Below are positions 34,400-43,767 of a stretch of 43,767 bases of DNA, piece after piece. A model generated the notes under the pieces. It was not told the origin of the DNA, made no database searches, and worked only from the letters and a program-made list of their open reading frames with translations. The stretch's first letter is position 1. Each line of letters opens with the position of its first letter. Both the position numbers and the translations under genes were made by a program. The stretch comes from Heterotrichella gracilis. Lineage: Eukaryota; Sar; Xanthophyceae; Tribonematales; Xanthonemataceae. The stretch covers positions 1-43,767 of the forward strand of contig JAULBX010026785.1 of assembly GCA_032358255.1 (NCBI GenBank), in the 5' to 3' direction.

Positions 34400-36770
34400 A
34401 GTTTAATTCAAAACCCTAAACCCTAATACAGTGGGCTCAACGGCTGCGCCTCAGGGCCTGTTAGCTACAACTTTATAGACCTACTAAGCCCTACTGTAAC
34501 ATCCGTTTGAAAGTATGAACCCCACACCTACATCCGCTGCAGTCCTATGCATCTATCATATTATAATTTTATAATATAGGACGCATATGAACCCGCACGT
34601 TCACAGCGTTGTGAATACTTCACTGGATGCGGGATGTGGCATAGCCCAATAGGGTCTAAGAGTGGAAACTGAAAAGTTGCTGCCCTCAATCACCGTGATG
34701 GTGGCAAATTGAAACAGCATAATTCTACATAGACAATTCTGAGGAAGTGACACACCAACAGCCCGGGCCTAGGCCTAGAGGCACAATGCCACAGTGGAGC
34801 TGCCAATCCATGGCTTGCATGAATTCGAAGGTACGACCCTACAAACCCTTTCAAAGGGTTTCAGCCCTTGCATGGAATTTGTGGCGGGTGCTTCAGACCT
34901 TCGCATCGACTGCATGGAGGCCCCAACCATCACAACCACGCATCGAACTTGACACTTAGGACTTTCTCTATGTGCACTCTTACACTTACAGTGTACATCT
35001 TTCCCTCGTGAAATTAGACCCTCATCTTGAAGGTTGTACACCGGTGCAATATCTTGCTTCAGCGTTGCAACGTCAGAAGGCATGCGACTGTCACAGTGAG
35101 AAAAGTTGCAAGCAAGCAGCCTCGGGTTCCAAACCCACGGTGAGACCTGAACGCACCCTGTTCACGGTGCCCCGGGGAGGCCTGTTTCCAACGCAGCCTC
35201 AAGTTGGTAAACAAGCGAATTTGAGTTGACGTTTCCTTGCCAGTCGCTTCAAAGCTTCAGCCAGTTATTTCACTGCCTGATGAGGAGGAGGACGGGTATG
35301 TGCCACACTGGGCAACAGTGTACAGTTCAAGGGCTTGACTCAAGAACCTTGCAAATATCGCTAACGTAACCTTTGCAGCCTAGGCTGTTGTGCTGTCCGC
35401 ACATTGCGTAGCCTAGCTCCAGTACACACTCTGGCTCACATTTACGGTGTGTGTACCAGAATGTTTACTAGAGCTAGACTACGCAATGCGCACATGCCAG
35501 TCAGTCCAATACCTACGAGCTAACTAGCTTGAAGCTGAATTCATCAAGAGTTTGCGTCTTTGATCTTAGTCAACCCGTGTCTCACAATAGCGTTACTTAC
35601 TATTAGCTGCAGCATGGGTGGCTATTAGTTGAGTGCCAAGCAAGTTGACTGAGCACGCGCCTCACCCTAGCAGGGTATCTGGCACTGGTGCACATCCTGG
35701 TCCCGGGAAACCCTAGCCAAGGGCATACAACAGGCAGTCACAAATTCACGATTGAATGCCTTATCACAGCAGCGTGGCCATGTCAACAGCGGTTGCATTA
35801 GCATGCTCGGGACATGCACAATACAGTACAACACCTCATCAGGTGATCTGTCATGGTGCATCCGCTATTTAATAAATGGGCAACGGTTATGGGGAGAGGA
35901 GCACTATGGCAGATACCCGCCATTGCCATGCCTTGCAAGTGTGAGGCGCTCACTCATTTTTATAGATGTACATACGCCACATGAGGATGTCGCAAGGTGC
36001 CTGGTGCATAGCTATTAGCTTAAGGCATGCCCCGGCGGTTCATGCATGGCAGGCCTCTGGATATTCAGTAAAATAGCATGACATGGAGTTGGACGGTCTG
36101 ACGTGTCTGCATGCAGTTGTTTATGCGCATTTACATCCCACGCGACCTTAAAAACATGTCAATTTTTCAGAAGTCATTGATGTGCCACATGGGGTACACT
36201 GGGGCGCCAGGCGGCAGTAATCACTTAATCTGATTGAGCATTATACCGGCCCATCGATTTTCCAAGTCGGTCAAATTTGAGGTTAAAAAAACTGTGCGTG
36301 CTTTCAAAGTTGTTTGCACATACATGGCAACTGAAGCACAGGCCTGCACAGTTCCTTTCGACCAACTTACATTATTCACACCAGCACTAGTGCATTGACT
36401 GCAGACTTCAAAGGCGCTTGCTGGGGTTGATGGTGATCATGCTCAGATCTGAAGGCACTGACAAATTTTGCAATCTTCCTTCCTGCAGGGTGACCCCAGG
36501 CCGGCTCGCAACTTCCCTGATCACAGCCCTGGAGCAATTGCAAAATAGCACCTGGCTTCAGGACAAAGATTCAGGCGTGAAACGGCGTGGCTGGCGGTAA
36601 GCATGCACGTGTGCGGGCTGGATGGGGCCCCTAGAGCGGGGTCTTCTGGCATGTATGTTACGCATGCGCAATGGGCGTGAGCCTCAATAGGGTGCACTTC
36701 ACAATCACGTCACTGGTGCATGCAGTATTTCAATGCAAGCTGTGCATGGCAATGGCTGCGTCTCCTTAGA
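34400..36770 (+). repeat. segmental duplication, arm B
   Basis: Partner of 29380-31590 in the same orientation. It retains the exon-like block at 36488-36598, whose open frame reads ALEQLQNSTWLQDKDSG; the arm A block encodes LLEQLRRSLWLGDKASG in a frame shifted by one indel. No methyltransferase exons follow arm B. Confidence 0.82.
35400..35491. repeat. hairpin with about 36-bp arms
   Basis: CATTGCGTAG...CTAGCTC...ACTCTGG pairs with CCAGAAT...GAGCTAGACTACGCAATG. A comparable but more decayed hairpin occurs at the matching place of arm A (around 30395-30415, TGTGTACTTGG/GAGTACACAC). Confidence 0.75.
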
Positions 36771-38314
36771 GGCACGCTTGCAAACAGTTTTATTACTGTA
36801 TATATACCAGTATGTGATAGACTGCAACGGATGCCATGTACAGCGTAGCAATACTGAGTCTCAATGCCTGTCAATCATGGTGCTATAAAGTTATCCGTAA
36901 TTTTTACTGACAATAGTAAGGACAGAAAACTAATCCAGGGTTGATAGTGTGATAATCTTCTGTTACTACCATTGCCAGTAATAATCGAACGAATTACTTT
37001 GCCATAATTATTATCAAAACGACAAATAAATTATCGCTTCTCCCAGCAAAGGGAAGACATTATGCAGCCTGCTGACTTCCGATTCGGAAGAAGCTGGATA
37101 TTCGAGATGCATGTGTTTCAACATGGTTAGTCGCACAAGGTTGGTGGGGAATACAAATGTATTATCTAATTATGTACAACACTTGCAGTAAAGGTACTAA
37201 CATGACAAGGTTTAACCCGCCGGTAATACCTTTACTGGCAGAATTGTACATAACTATAACATACACTTTGTGTTCCCCACCAACGAACTCAGTTCTATAT
37301 CTAATACTTGTCACAGTATGTTGAAAAAAGCCTGTACTGCAAGGTGAAGCATACAGTATCTACAATTATAGCTATGATGCAGCTCATGACTACATGCATT
37401 TCAAATTTTGTACTGACAGTGTACATTGGGGCCCACAATACACTGCACGCCATGGCTGGAGTCCCATTCACGCATTTGACCCAGGGGCTTCTCCGAGAAC
37501 GGCATACGGGCCGTGGCAGCGCTTCTGTAATCACACACTCGTGGCAGCACAGGGCTGTGGCCTCATTACTGTGTGAGCTCACACGTAGCTCAGTCACTCA
37601 GGATCTCTGCGATCAAGTCAGACTTCCAGGGTTCGGCTGTTCCAGCAGCTGTTGTGGAGCGATGCGCATGTCTTACAGCCTGGGTGCACATCATCGTAGC
37701 CCGCAGTGTATAACATCTGTGTTCATGATGGCTAATGATCATTGGCTACCTGCTGAAGGGCATTGCTTGTCAGCTGCTCTTCAGGTAGTTGGAGTAGTGT
37801 GCTACCTAAAGGCAATGAGTGTTGCGGCTAGGCAGCACACTGCTGCACCTACCTCAAAAGCAGTTGATCAAGCGACGCCTTGCCGACAAGCCACACCTTG
37901 CAATAAGGAGCCAATGATGATGGACTTTAAGCCATTGGCGACTACAATGAGCTCACTCATTGTCGTAATGAAACTTGCTGTTGGGAAACGTTTTGTGTTT
38001 TTGAAAAACAATATATGATGTACATCAGATTTATGCTGTATTGCGCACTCATGTTCAAACTGTGCACACTGTTTTGAAAATCAGTGTGCATGAAGCTCTG
38101 GTGTGGCCAATGCAGGCAGTGCGCACCTGTCCACAGCGACCCAGCGGCCAACTTATGATCGCTAGGATTCCACAAGACTCTGCCAGAGTGGGCAGTGAGT
38201 AGTTGGCGTTGACGCCGTTGCAGTAACCTCCTCGAGGACCAAAGGGTAGACTTCAGCAACCTCCAACTTGACTCCCCTGCCCGCCACTGAGTCAGCACCC
38301 GTCACCTCCCCACC
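36771..38314. other. no gene seen, fold-back element inside
   Basis: AT-richer than the rest. It contains the 37140-37284 inverted repeat. A 236-codon open frame (37308-38018) has no coding-like codon bias and no motif and is not called. The end of the stretch is the upstream region of the first small membrane protein gene. Confidence 0.4.
37140..37284. mobile_element. fold-back (MITE-like) element
   Basis: A 145-bp inverted repeat. GTTGGTGGGGAATACAAA at the left end pairs with TTTGTGTTCCCCACCAAC at the right end, and pairing continues inward through TTATGTACAA and GCAGTAAAGGTA with few mismatches (arms about 62 bp). No coding capacity. Non-autonomous inverted-repeat elements look like this. 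No clear target-site duplication is visible. Confidence 0.7.
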
Positions 38315-38542
38315 ATGTCTGTCCCCATCTTCATCCCCCTGTGCTGCGAGATAGGCACGCACGACAACCCCTGTCGCTTCAAGATCATTGGCCCTACCCT
38401 AGGGTTTATTGCGGGCGTGCTGACAGCCATAGTGGCCTGGCCCGTTGGCGCGCTGGTGTGGATATGCAACCGCAAGGGGGGAAATAACATGTTTGCTGTG
38501 CCCTACAACACGTACAATGCATTACGCGCCTTCCCCATCTAG
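38315..38542 (+). CDS. small membrane protein, 75 residues, tandem family copy 1
   Basis: ATG in context CCCCACCATGTCT; ends TAG. One hydrophobic segment (about residues 25-50, IIGPTLGFIAGVLTAIVAWP onward). The N-terminal head holds Cys pairs and NPCRFK; the tail carries KGG, PYNTY and ends FPI. It aligns without gaps of note to the 75-residue product at 40123-40350, sharing NPCRxKxIGPTLGF, AWPxGAxVWI, KGGxxxxF, PYxTYxA and a C-terminal FPI. Conserved length, C-terminus and codon bias make this a real gene. I do not recognise the family; a single-pass membrane protein with Cys-containing polar ends is all the sequence supports. TGTAA at about 38998 is a possible polyadenylation signal. Confidence 0.8.
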   Translation: MSVPIFIPLCCEIGTHDNPCRFKIIGPTLGFIAGVLTAIVAWPVGALVWICNRKGGNNMFAVPYNTYNALRAFPI

Positions 38543-40122
38543 TTGACGTTGCTGCACATACTTTGGTGTGGGTGGCATGCAGTGTCCGGCGTGGGTGGTT
38601 CCCACGGAGTCCTGTTTTTGGTTGCCATCTTGGTGTTTGTGCTTGTGGATGTCCAGTTGCAACCAATCGGTGGCCGCAAATGGCAACGGTTTTGCCGCAG
38701 CTATGTCCAATTTGGGGCTGCAGCATGCTTGAGTTGAAGTGTCTCTGACGTTGCCATAACAGTTGCAAGCATGACTCAATATATACAATTCCTGTATTCA
38801 ATTAGCGCTGTGAGCTTCAAGCTGCTTGCGACAGGTCCAACACTGGCCAGTGCTTACAAAGAATGTCAGTCATGCTCGAGCACATTTGTAACACAGTTGA
38901 ATACGCACTGGATGTGTGCACTGGTTGTAATGGTACCGTGGCTGTGTGCTTGAATGCAAGCCTGCGGCTTTTGGAATTGCAAGCATGCCCAGCTCATTGT
39001 AATACAGACCCCATAAAAGAAAAAAAAGTTATTTTTGCCAACCCAGCCCAGCCCAGTCTTGGTGTTGCAGGGCCTGGCATGCTCCAGCTTGGCATTGCCT
39101 ACGTGCACATGCTATCACTGCGTGGCCAAGTTCCCTTGCTGGCACACCCCATAGAGGGGTTGGCTGCTTACAGCTTGCTGCCTCGATGGGCTTGGCCACA
39201 AAACCCTTAGGGTTGCCTCGCGCACTATGGCGCAGCTACACACAACCGGACCAGCTGCGGCATAGCGCACCAAGCAAAGGAGTTGTTGCTATTTATCCTG
39301 ACTAACTCCTGATACACGCCGGTTTTGACAGCAGGTAAACACGATCTCGTCGCCCACCAGAGTTCTTTTCCACACTGACTTTGACGAAGTGCAGGTAGCC
39401 CACCGCTCAGCTTGTCACGACAACCTGCAGGTTCAAACCACAACACACGGGCTTGTGACTCCCAGCGCAGATCGTGACCCGAAATTCGTTCAAAGGTGAC
39501 AAACCGCTGTGCTGGAAATAACCCAACTTAGAACGGCAGGTTTGGGTTTGGCTGTCACGACCTCCTGGCCTACTGGGCACTTTTAGTCAGCGCATCCTCT
39601 TTCCACCTTTGGGCCCCCACGGCAGCCCAGATCCTATAATATCTTTGAAACGAACGATGCATTGTGTACCTGTGGTCCAACCAGGTTCGAGCCGCCTTGC
39701 TGCGGACCTGAGCTTGCAAAATAGTTGTTGGGTGTTGTGCATGCATGCATGTGACCAGTAACACAACTGCAAGGATGACTCCTTCCCCCGGTTTCTCAAC
39801 CTATTATGCTGATTTCACTACCCCTGTTGCACTGTATCACCTTGCACGGTGGTATACACACCCATTCAGGTTGTACGAATTCGTAGGTCACAGCCAAGGC
39901 CTTAGGCCCTAAGTTAGGGTCGTCAGTGACCTAGGGTGGCTTCAACAGTGACCTAGGGTGCTTTCAACAGTGACTGACCGCGGCGCTGCCATACTAACGC
40001 ACACCCTTGTTGTCATTCCTGCAGGCCACGCCTTGCCCAACTCAAGGACCACCCACGCGGGAATCCCAGCCTCCACCCCTCCTTTCCCCATCATTGCCAA
40101 GACAACCCTCTGACCTGTCACC
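38543..40122. other. spacer between the small membrane protein genes
   Basis: No convincing exon. A CAG acceptor-like site with a pyrimidine-rich lead (TTGTTGTCATTCCTGCAG, ending at 40024) lies about 100 bp before the second ATG and may close a 5' UTR intron. Short direct repeats of CAGTGACCTAGGGTG occur at 39925-39975. Confidence 0.4.
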
Positions 40123-40350
40123 ATGGGCGGCTTCATCTGCATCGAGCTGGGCACCAACGACAACCCCTGCCGCTGCAAGGTCATCGGCCCTACGCTAGGG
40201 TTCCTCATCGCCCTCGTGGTCCTGGTGCTGGCCTGGCCTCTGGGTGCCATTGTGTGGATCTTCACCTGCGGCAAGGGAGGCCATGCCAACCGCCTGTTCC
40301 AGACGCCCTACCACACGTACGGCGCCATCAAGAACTCATTCCCAATATAG
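40123..40350 (+). CDS. small membrane protein, 75 residues, tandem family copy 2
   Basis: ATG in context TGTCACCATGGGC; ends TAG. Paralogue of the product at 38315-38542 with the same length and layout: polar head with Cys residues (NPCRCK), hydrophobic segment IGPTLGFLIALVVLVLAWPL, then VWIF, a CGKGG turn and a conserved tail (PYHTYGA, FPI end). Codons end almost always in G/C. TGTAA follows at about 40916. Family and role unknown; the strict C-terminus suggests a binding or sorting signal, which is inference. Confidence 0.82.
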   Translation: MGGFICIELGTNDNPCRCKVIGPTLGFLIALVVLVLAWPLGAIVWIFTCGKGGHANRLFQTPYHTYGAIKNSFPI

Positions 40351-42555
40351 CACTGCTGCCTTCTTCCGCCATACAGTGGCACGTTACACCACACCAAGAT
40401 CAACCACAGCTGTGGCGCCCCTCCCAAGACTTGGCACTTAGTGCATCTTGCTTGATATAATGAAGCATGACTTATTCCCTTGGGGTAGGTATTGCACCCT
40501 CAAGGCCCTTATGCGTGTTCCCAGTTACGTTAAGTTAATGCCCATCCTGTGTGACTGCTTTGTTGTCACGCCATGGTATATGACTTACCAAGTAAAGGCC
40601 ATATGTTGCCTTGACTGAACAACCCCTTTGGGTACTACCTCAACCTGCATGACAGCAATCATCGCTGACACTAGCATATGACAGCAATCATCGCTGACAC
40701 TACCAATAAGTTTATGTTTCATCGGCGGCCTTGAAAGTTTTCATATAGTTACTACTGTACCAGCTTGCAAAGAGTGTGTTTCACCTGGCAGCGCTGCGGC
40801 ATGCTGTCATGCACGATGCAGTTAACACTGTCGGGACTCCCTTGCCACTGGGTTGACCTTTTCTTGACATGCACTGTGGCACAAAGACTTGCACTTCAGT
40901 GCAATCAACCTTGACTGTAAACAAGAGAGAGCCTTGATTTGAAATTCAATGATGAATGTGACAGTCACTGCCTGACGGCGTCACAGACTTTTAAATTACT
41001 CACCCGCCAGGCTGATCGGTGTCGAGTCCGTTACGGTACGTCAAAATATCACGTTGAATGTCATCACAGCAACACACTGTATACAGTGTACAGTAATACT
41101 CTGTATACACAGCCACTGGAAAACATCACAGCGAAATATTTTATACATTGTATGTCAAGCCTTAGAAGGCTTGCTGTCAGTGAGCAGACGCCATTAGAAG
41201 AACCAGCAATTAACTTAATTGAATTGCCAATTGAAGACACTGCTATCATAATGCCCGCCCTAGTGTCAACCAACCTCTGCAATCCCCTGGTCCGTCCGCT
41301 CAGCCTGCCCAACCCCCACCGCCACCCCTCACCACGTCAGCCCAGCTCAATAATTCACGCCGCACCCGTCCCCGCTTTACTACCGCCAGCTCGTACTTTG
41401 CTCCCCGTGACTCATACACTGACAGACATTAATCGGGGCTATGCTTTGGTGCTATGCCCTTGTTAACCACGCCATGTTCCACTGGTTGCTGCCCGGCTTG
41501 TCTGTGTTTTTCAACATTGCTGGTTGTGGCTTGCCGCCGTGTGTGGGGGCGTTTTGTTTCTTTCTTTCTTTCTAATGGCATTCCAAGGCTTGCAAGTCAA
41601 TTGTCGAAGTGCTGCGCGAATGCCATTTAAAGTCACTACTGTACATAGCCCTCGGGACTGTGACCAGCGCCTAGCCGATGCAAAACACAGTGTACCCTCC
41701 TAGGAGTTGTGCAGCCAACCCACAAGACATCAGATTCTGCAGACATTTGCCCTGGCATGCCTCACCAAACACAGCCTGTGCATTGACCCATCCCGCAACA
41801 AACCAACTCGAACCCAACACCCCTAAACCCCACAGAAACAGAAACAAACACATGGCCCCAAGAGGCCCCTAGCCCCCCGAGGGCCCCCACGCCCAACCCA
41901 TAAACCCCCACCTCTTTTGTCCACAGCACTGCAGCACAACCCATACCAAAGCGAGTTACCGTAACAACAAAAAGCACAATAATGAAGAAAAGCTGGCCGC
42001 CGCAGTTCGGCAGGACCACAGGGGTGCACCCTTGTGACGGTACTGGTAAAAAGGCCCTCCACAGGTGCGTGGGCCCCTTGAACCTCCCTACGTACAGCTA
42101 ACAGCTGGGAAAGCACAACAAGCGAGGCAGGCAAGGTCTACAAGCAGTGGCCCATTTCAAGGCGCTGCCTGCCCGGTAACCAAACCCTCATGCAGCACAC
42201 ATGGCTTCCCCTGCGCTGCCCCTGCGCAACCCCCCTTGACCACGCACCACCAGCCGGGTGCAATGCCCCGTGCCCCGTATGGCAAGGGCCCCCTGGCGCA
42301 TCATTCCACGTGCCACCACAATCACGCACATGCTCGGTTCATTGTGCATGGGATCAGCATCTTGGCAGCGCGTTGCAGCAATCAAACATGGGTGTAGGAG
42401 CCCTGGTTGCTGGTTGCGCCCCCCCCCCCCCCATTCCACCCACCCCCCACCCCTCGCTTGCGTCACCTCCATCGAGCCCCAGGGTCCAACCCAGTGTGCA
42501 TTACTCCCAGCATCCTGGTGGTGAATGTGGCGAGGGTTCAGATTCGGTGCCCCCT
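40351..42555. other. no gene seen
   Basis: Convergent intergenic space between the plus-strand small-protein gene and the minus-strand tubby-like gene. It holds a 25-bp direct repeat (40649-40673, 40678-40702), a TTTC run near 41550-41570 and a 14-C homopolymer at 42419-42432. A 175-codon frame at 40939-41466 has no coding features. Confidence 0.4.
40649..40702 (+). repeat. 25-bp direct repeat
   Basis: ATGACAGCAATCATCGCTGA plus CACTA occurs twice with exact identity, 4 bases apart, downstream of the second small membrane protein gene. Likely a recent slippage or tandem duplication event. Confidence 0.9.
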
Positions 42556-43417
42556 TCACGCCAGGATCTTGGTGTCGAAGGTGGTGAGGGCGATAGCAAA
42601 CGCCTGGAGCGCCGGCACTGTGCATGGGTCGAAATCCAGTATGAATGTGTGCTGGTCCACCTTGCCAAACTGCATCAGGACCTTTGTCGGGGTCTTGCTG
42701 TCCACCGCCACAAGCTGCAGGTGGGGAAATGAGGGTATTAGTAGTGAAATCAGGGATGAGAAAGAACCGGAGCTGCCACCAGCGGCACGCACGCAGACAG
42801 AGGAGGGTATTGGGTAGGGTTTAAGGTAGGGTTTTGCTGTTGATAGTCCAGTATGAATGTGTGCTGGTCCACCTTGCCAACTGCATCAAGACCTGGGTGG
42901 GGATCTTGCTGTTAACCGCAAGCTGCACACAAGGGAGGAAACATCAGGGTTTGAGAAAGAAATGGAGCCACTGCCAGCAGCAAGCATGCGGGCGGAGAAG
43001 GGTATTGAGTCGGGGTTGAGAGTAGGGTGTTGCATGAGGCTCTGCTGTTAAAAGTTCAGGGTAAATGTGTGCTGGTCTGCCTTGCCAAACTGCAGCAGAA
43101 CTCTGGTCGGGGTCATGTCGCCACCGGCAACAAGCTGCACACAGAAAGTGGGGGTAGGGTTTGCAACTGGGGTTTGGGCAGGGTTTCGCTGCCGGCTGCT
43201 AGGGAGCTGCAGCCACATTTAAATAGTACCCTAGTCAATTCCTTACAGCAAAATGTATTCCGGCTTTTCCTCCTTATTGTAATCACACACTCGCACCACC
43301 CACCTGGAAGTTCTTGACTGATGCCAGCTTGACCCTGCCCCCAAAGTTGAGGCACCAGCAGCGCAGACCCTCCTTCCACAGCGGCTGCTTGTTGCTCAGC
43401 TTGGCACCAGGCAGCGC
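42556..43417 (-). CDS. tubby-like protein, last two exons (5' part outside window)
   Basis: Exons 43417-43304 and 42714-42556, in phase, give the last 90 residues of a Tub domain. First exon: [20 protein letters not shown] then [13 protein letters not shown]. Last exon: [17 protein letters not shown] then [15 protein letters not shown] and a short end. The NFQ, MQFGKV and [13 protein letters not shown] segments are diagnostic of the tubby C-terminal barrel and its central buried helix. Tubby-like proteins bind phosphoinositides and, in ciliated cells, help deliver membrane proteins to cilia; the lipid-binding residues lie upstream of this window. The C-terminus after DTK differs from the common family ending. 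Gene partial at the window edge. Confidence 0.9.
42845..43140 (-). repeat. two intronic copies of the tubby-like last exon (5' part)
   Basis: Segments 42845-42930 and 43052-43140 copy the acceptor and first about 28 codons of the last exon. The copy at 43052-43140 keeps its acceptor and an open frame ([17 protein letters not shown]) that then meets a TAA, so it could serve as an alternative terminal exon. The copy at 42845-42930 has lost a base and is frameshifted. Confidence 0.88.
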
Positions 43418-43467
43418 CTGGAACAGAGAGGGAAACAAGCTTTAGGGTTTTGTATTTAGGGTTTATA

Positions 43468-43602
43468 GCAGTCCCTCCTTCCAGGGGCTGCTTGTTGGTC
43501 AGCTTGGCACCTGGCAGCGCCTGGACAAGGGGGAGGAACACAAGCATTAGGGTTTGGTGTTTAGGGTTTCTGGCAGTCCCTCTTTCAACAGCGGCTGGCA
43601 GC
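43468..43602 (-). repeat. copies of the tubby-like penultimate exon 5' edge
   Basis: Segment 43468-43524 copies the start of exon 43417-43304 (LPGAKLTNKQPL) with an acceptor but a one-base loss. Segment 43573-43602 is a shorter remnant. TTTAGGGTTT runs separate them. Confidence 0.85.
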
Positions 43603-43698
43603 AGGCGATAAACATACGTCAGGGTTTGTGTTTCTGGCCTGGAAATGGGGAGGGAAGACGGGTTGTTTGTTGGACAGCGTCACACCTGGGAGAACCAC

Positions 43699-43718
43699 GG
43701 GGGGGGGGGGGGGGGGGG
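43699..43718. repeat. G20 homopolymer
   Basis: Twenty G residues followed by an A-rich tract up to the window end. A length this extreme is prone to sequencing error. Confidence 0.9.
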
Positions 43719-43767
43719 ACCCCACAAAAAAAACACAACAAAAACAAAAAGATTTGTGTCAGCCACA

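Noticed and set aside
37308..38018. 236-codon plus-strand open frame
   Set aside because: Codon use is random-like and no family signature is visible.
40939..41466. 175-codon plus-strand open frame
   Set aside because: AT-rich start, no coding bias, simple Pro/His-rich end; no support.

Overview
This window looks like nuclear DNA of a green alga (Chlorophyta, probably Chlamydomonadales; assignment by inference). The genes are split by many introns. Exons are GC-rich with G/C-biased third codon positions. Introns are full of Arabidopsis-type telomere-like TTTAGGG/CCCTAAA runs. The kinases are plant/algal TKL-type, with HFDMK and DVG in place of HRDLK and DFG. I found no bacterial operon layout, rRNA or tRNA.

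Layout: (1) 1391-7040 and 9240-16389, minus strand: two tandem paralogous ten-exon genes. Each encodes a protein with an N-terminal hydrophobic/membrane region, a TKL kinase domain, a complete group I (TrHbN-like) truncated hemoglobin domain, and a long Ser/Pro-rich basic tail. I rebuilt both reading frames exon by exon; all splice phases agree (939 and 1042 residues). This kinase-globin fusion is the most striking content of the window. (2) 17764-25586, minus strand: complete 14-exon gene for the splicing factor SYF1/XAB2 (915 residues). (3) 25587-31900: mostly no recognisable gene, with one small GC3-biased ORF (26484-26714), a tandem repeat near 29 kb and one arm of a diverged segmental duplication. 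(4) About 31.9-33.9 kb, plus strand: a SAM-dependent methyltransferase of the LCM/TIGR00027 type whose first exon carries a frame break. (5) 34.4-36.8 kb: second arm of the duplication, plus fold-back elements to 37.3 kb. (6) 38315-38542 and 40123-40350, plus strand: two tandem paralogous 75-residue membrane proteins that I do not recognise. (7) 42556-43417, minus strand: the last two exons of a tubby-like protein gene whose 5' part lies beyond the window.

A second theme crosses gene boundaries. In nearly every gene, the introns carry degenerate direct copies of the neighbouring exon edge, including the splice site, interspersed with TTTAGGG-like sequence. I count more than twenty such copies. 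They look like a recurrent way for introns to grow in this genome, and some (notably in the tubby-like gene) keep an acceptor and open reading frame and could serve as decoy or alternative exons.

Functionally the kinase-globin pair suggests heme-based gas or redox sensing (NO, O2 or CO) at a membrane coupled to a Ser/Thr kinase output. That coupling is inference; the domain content is read directly from the sequence.
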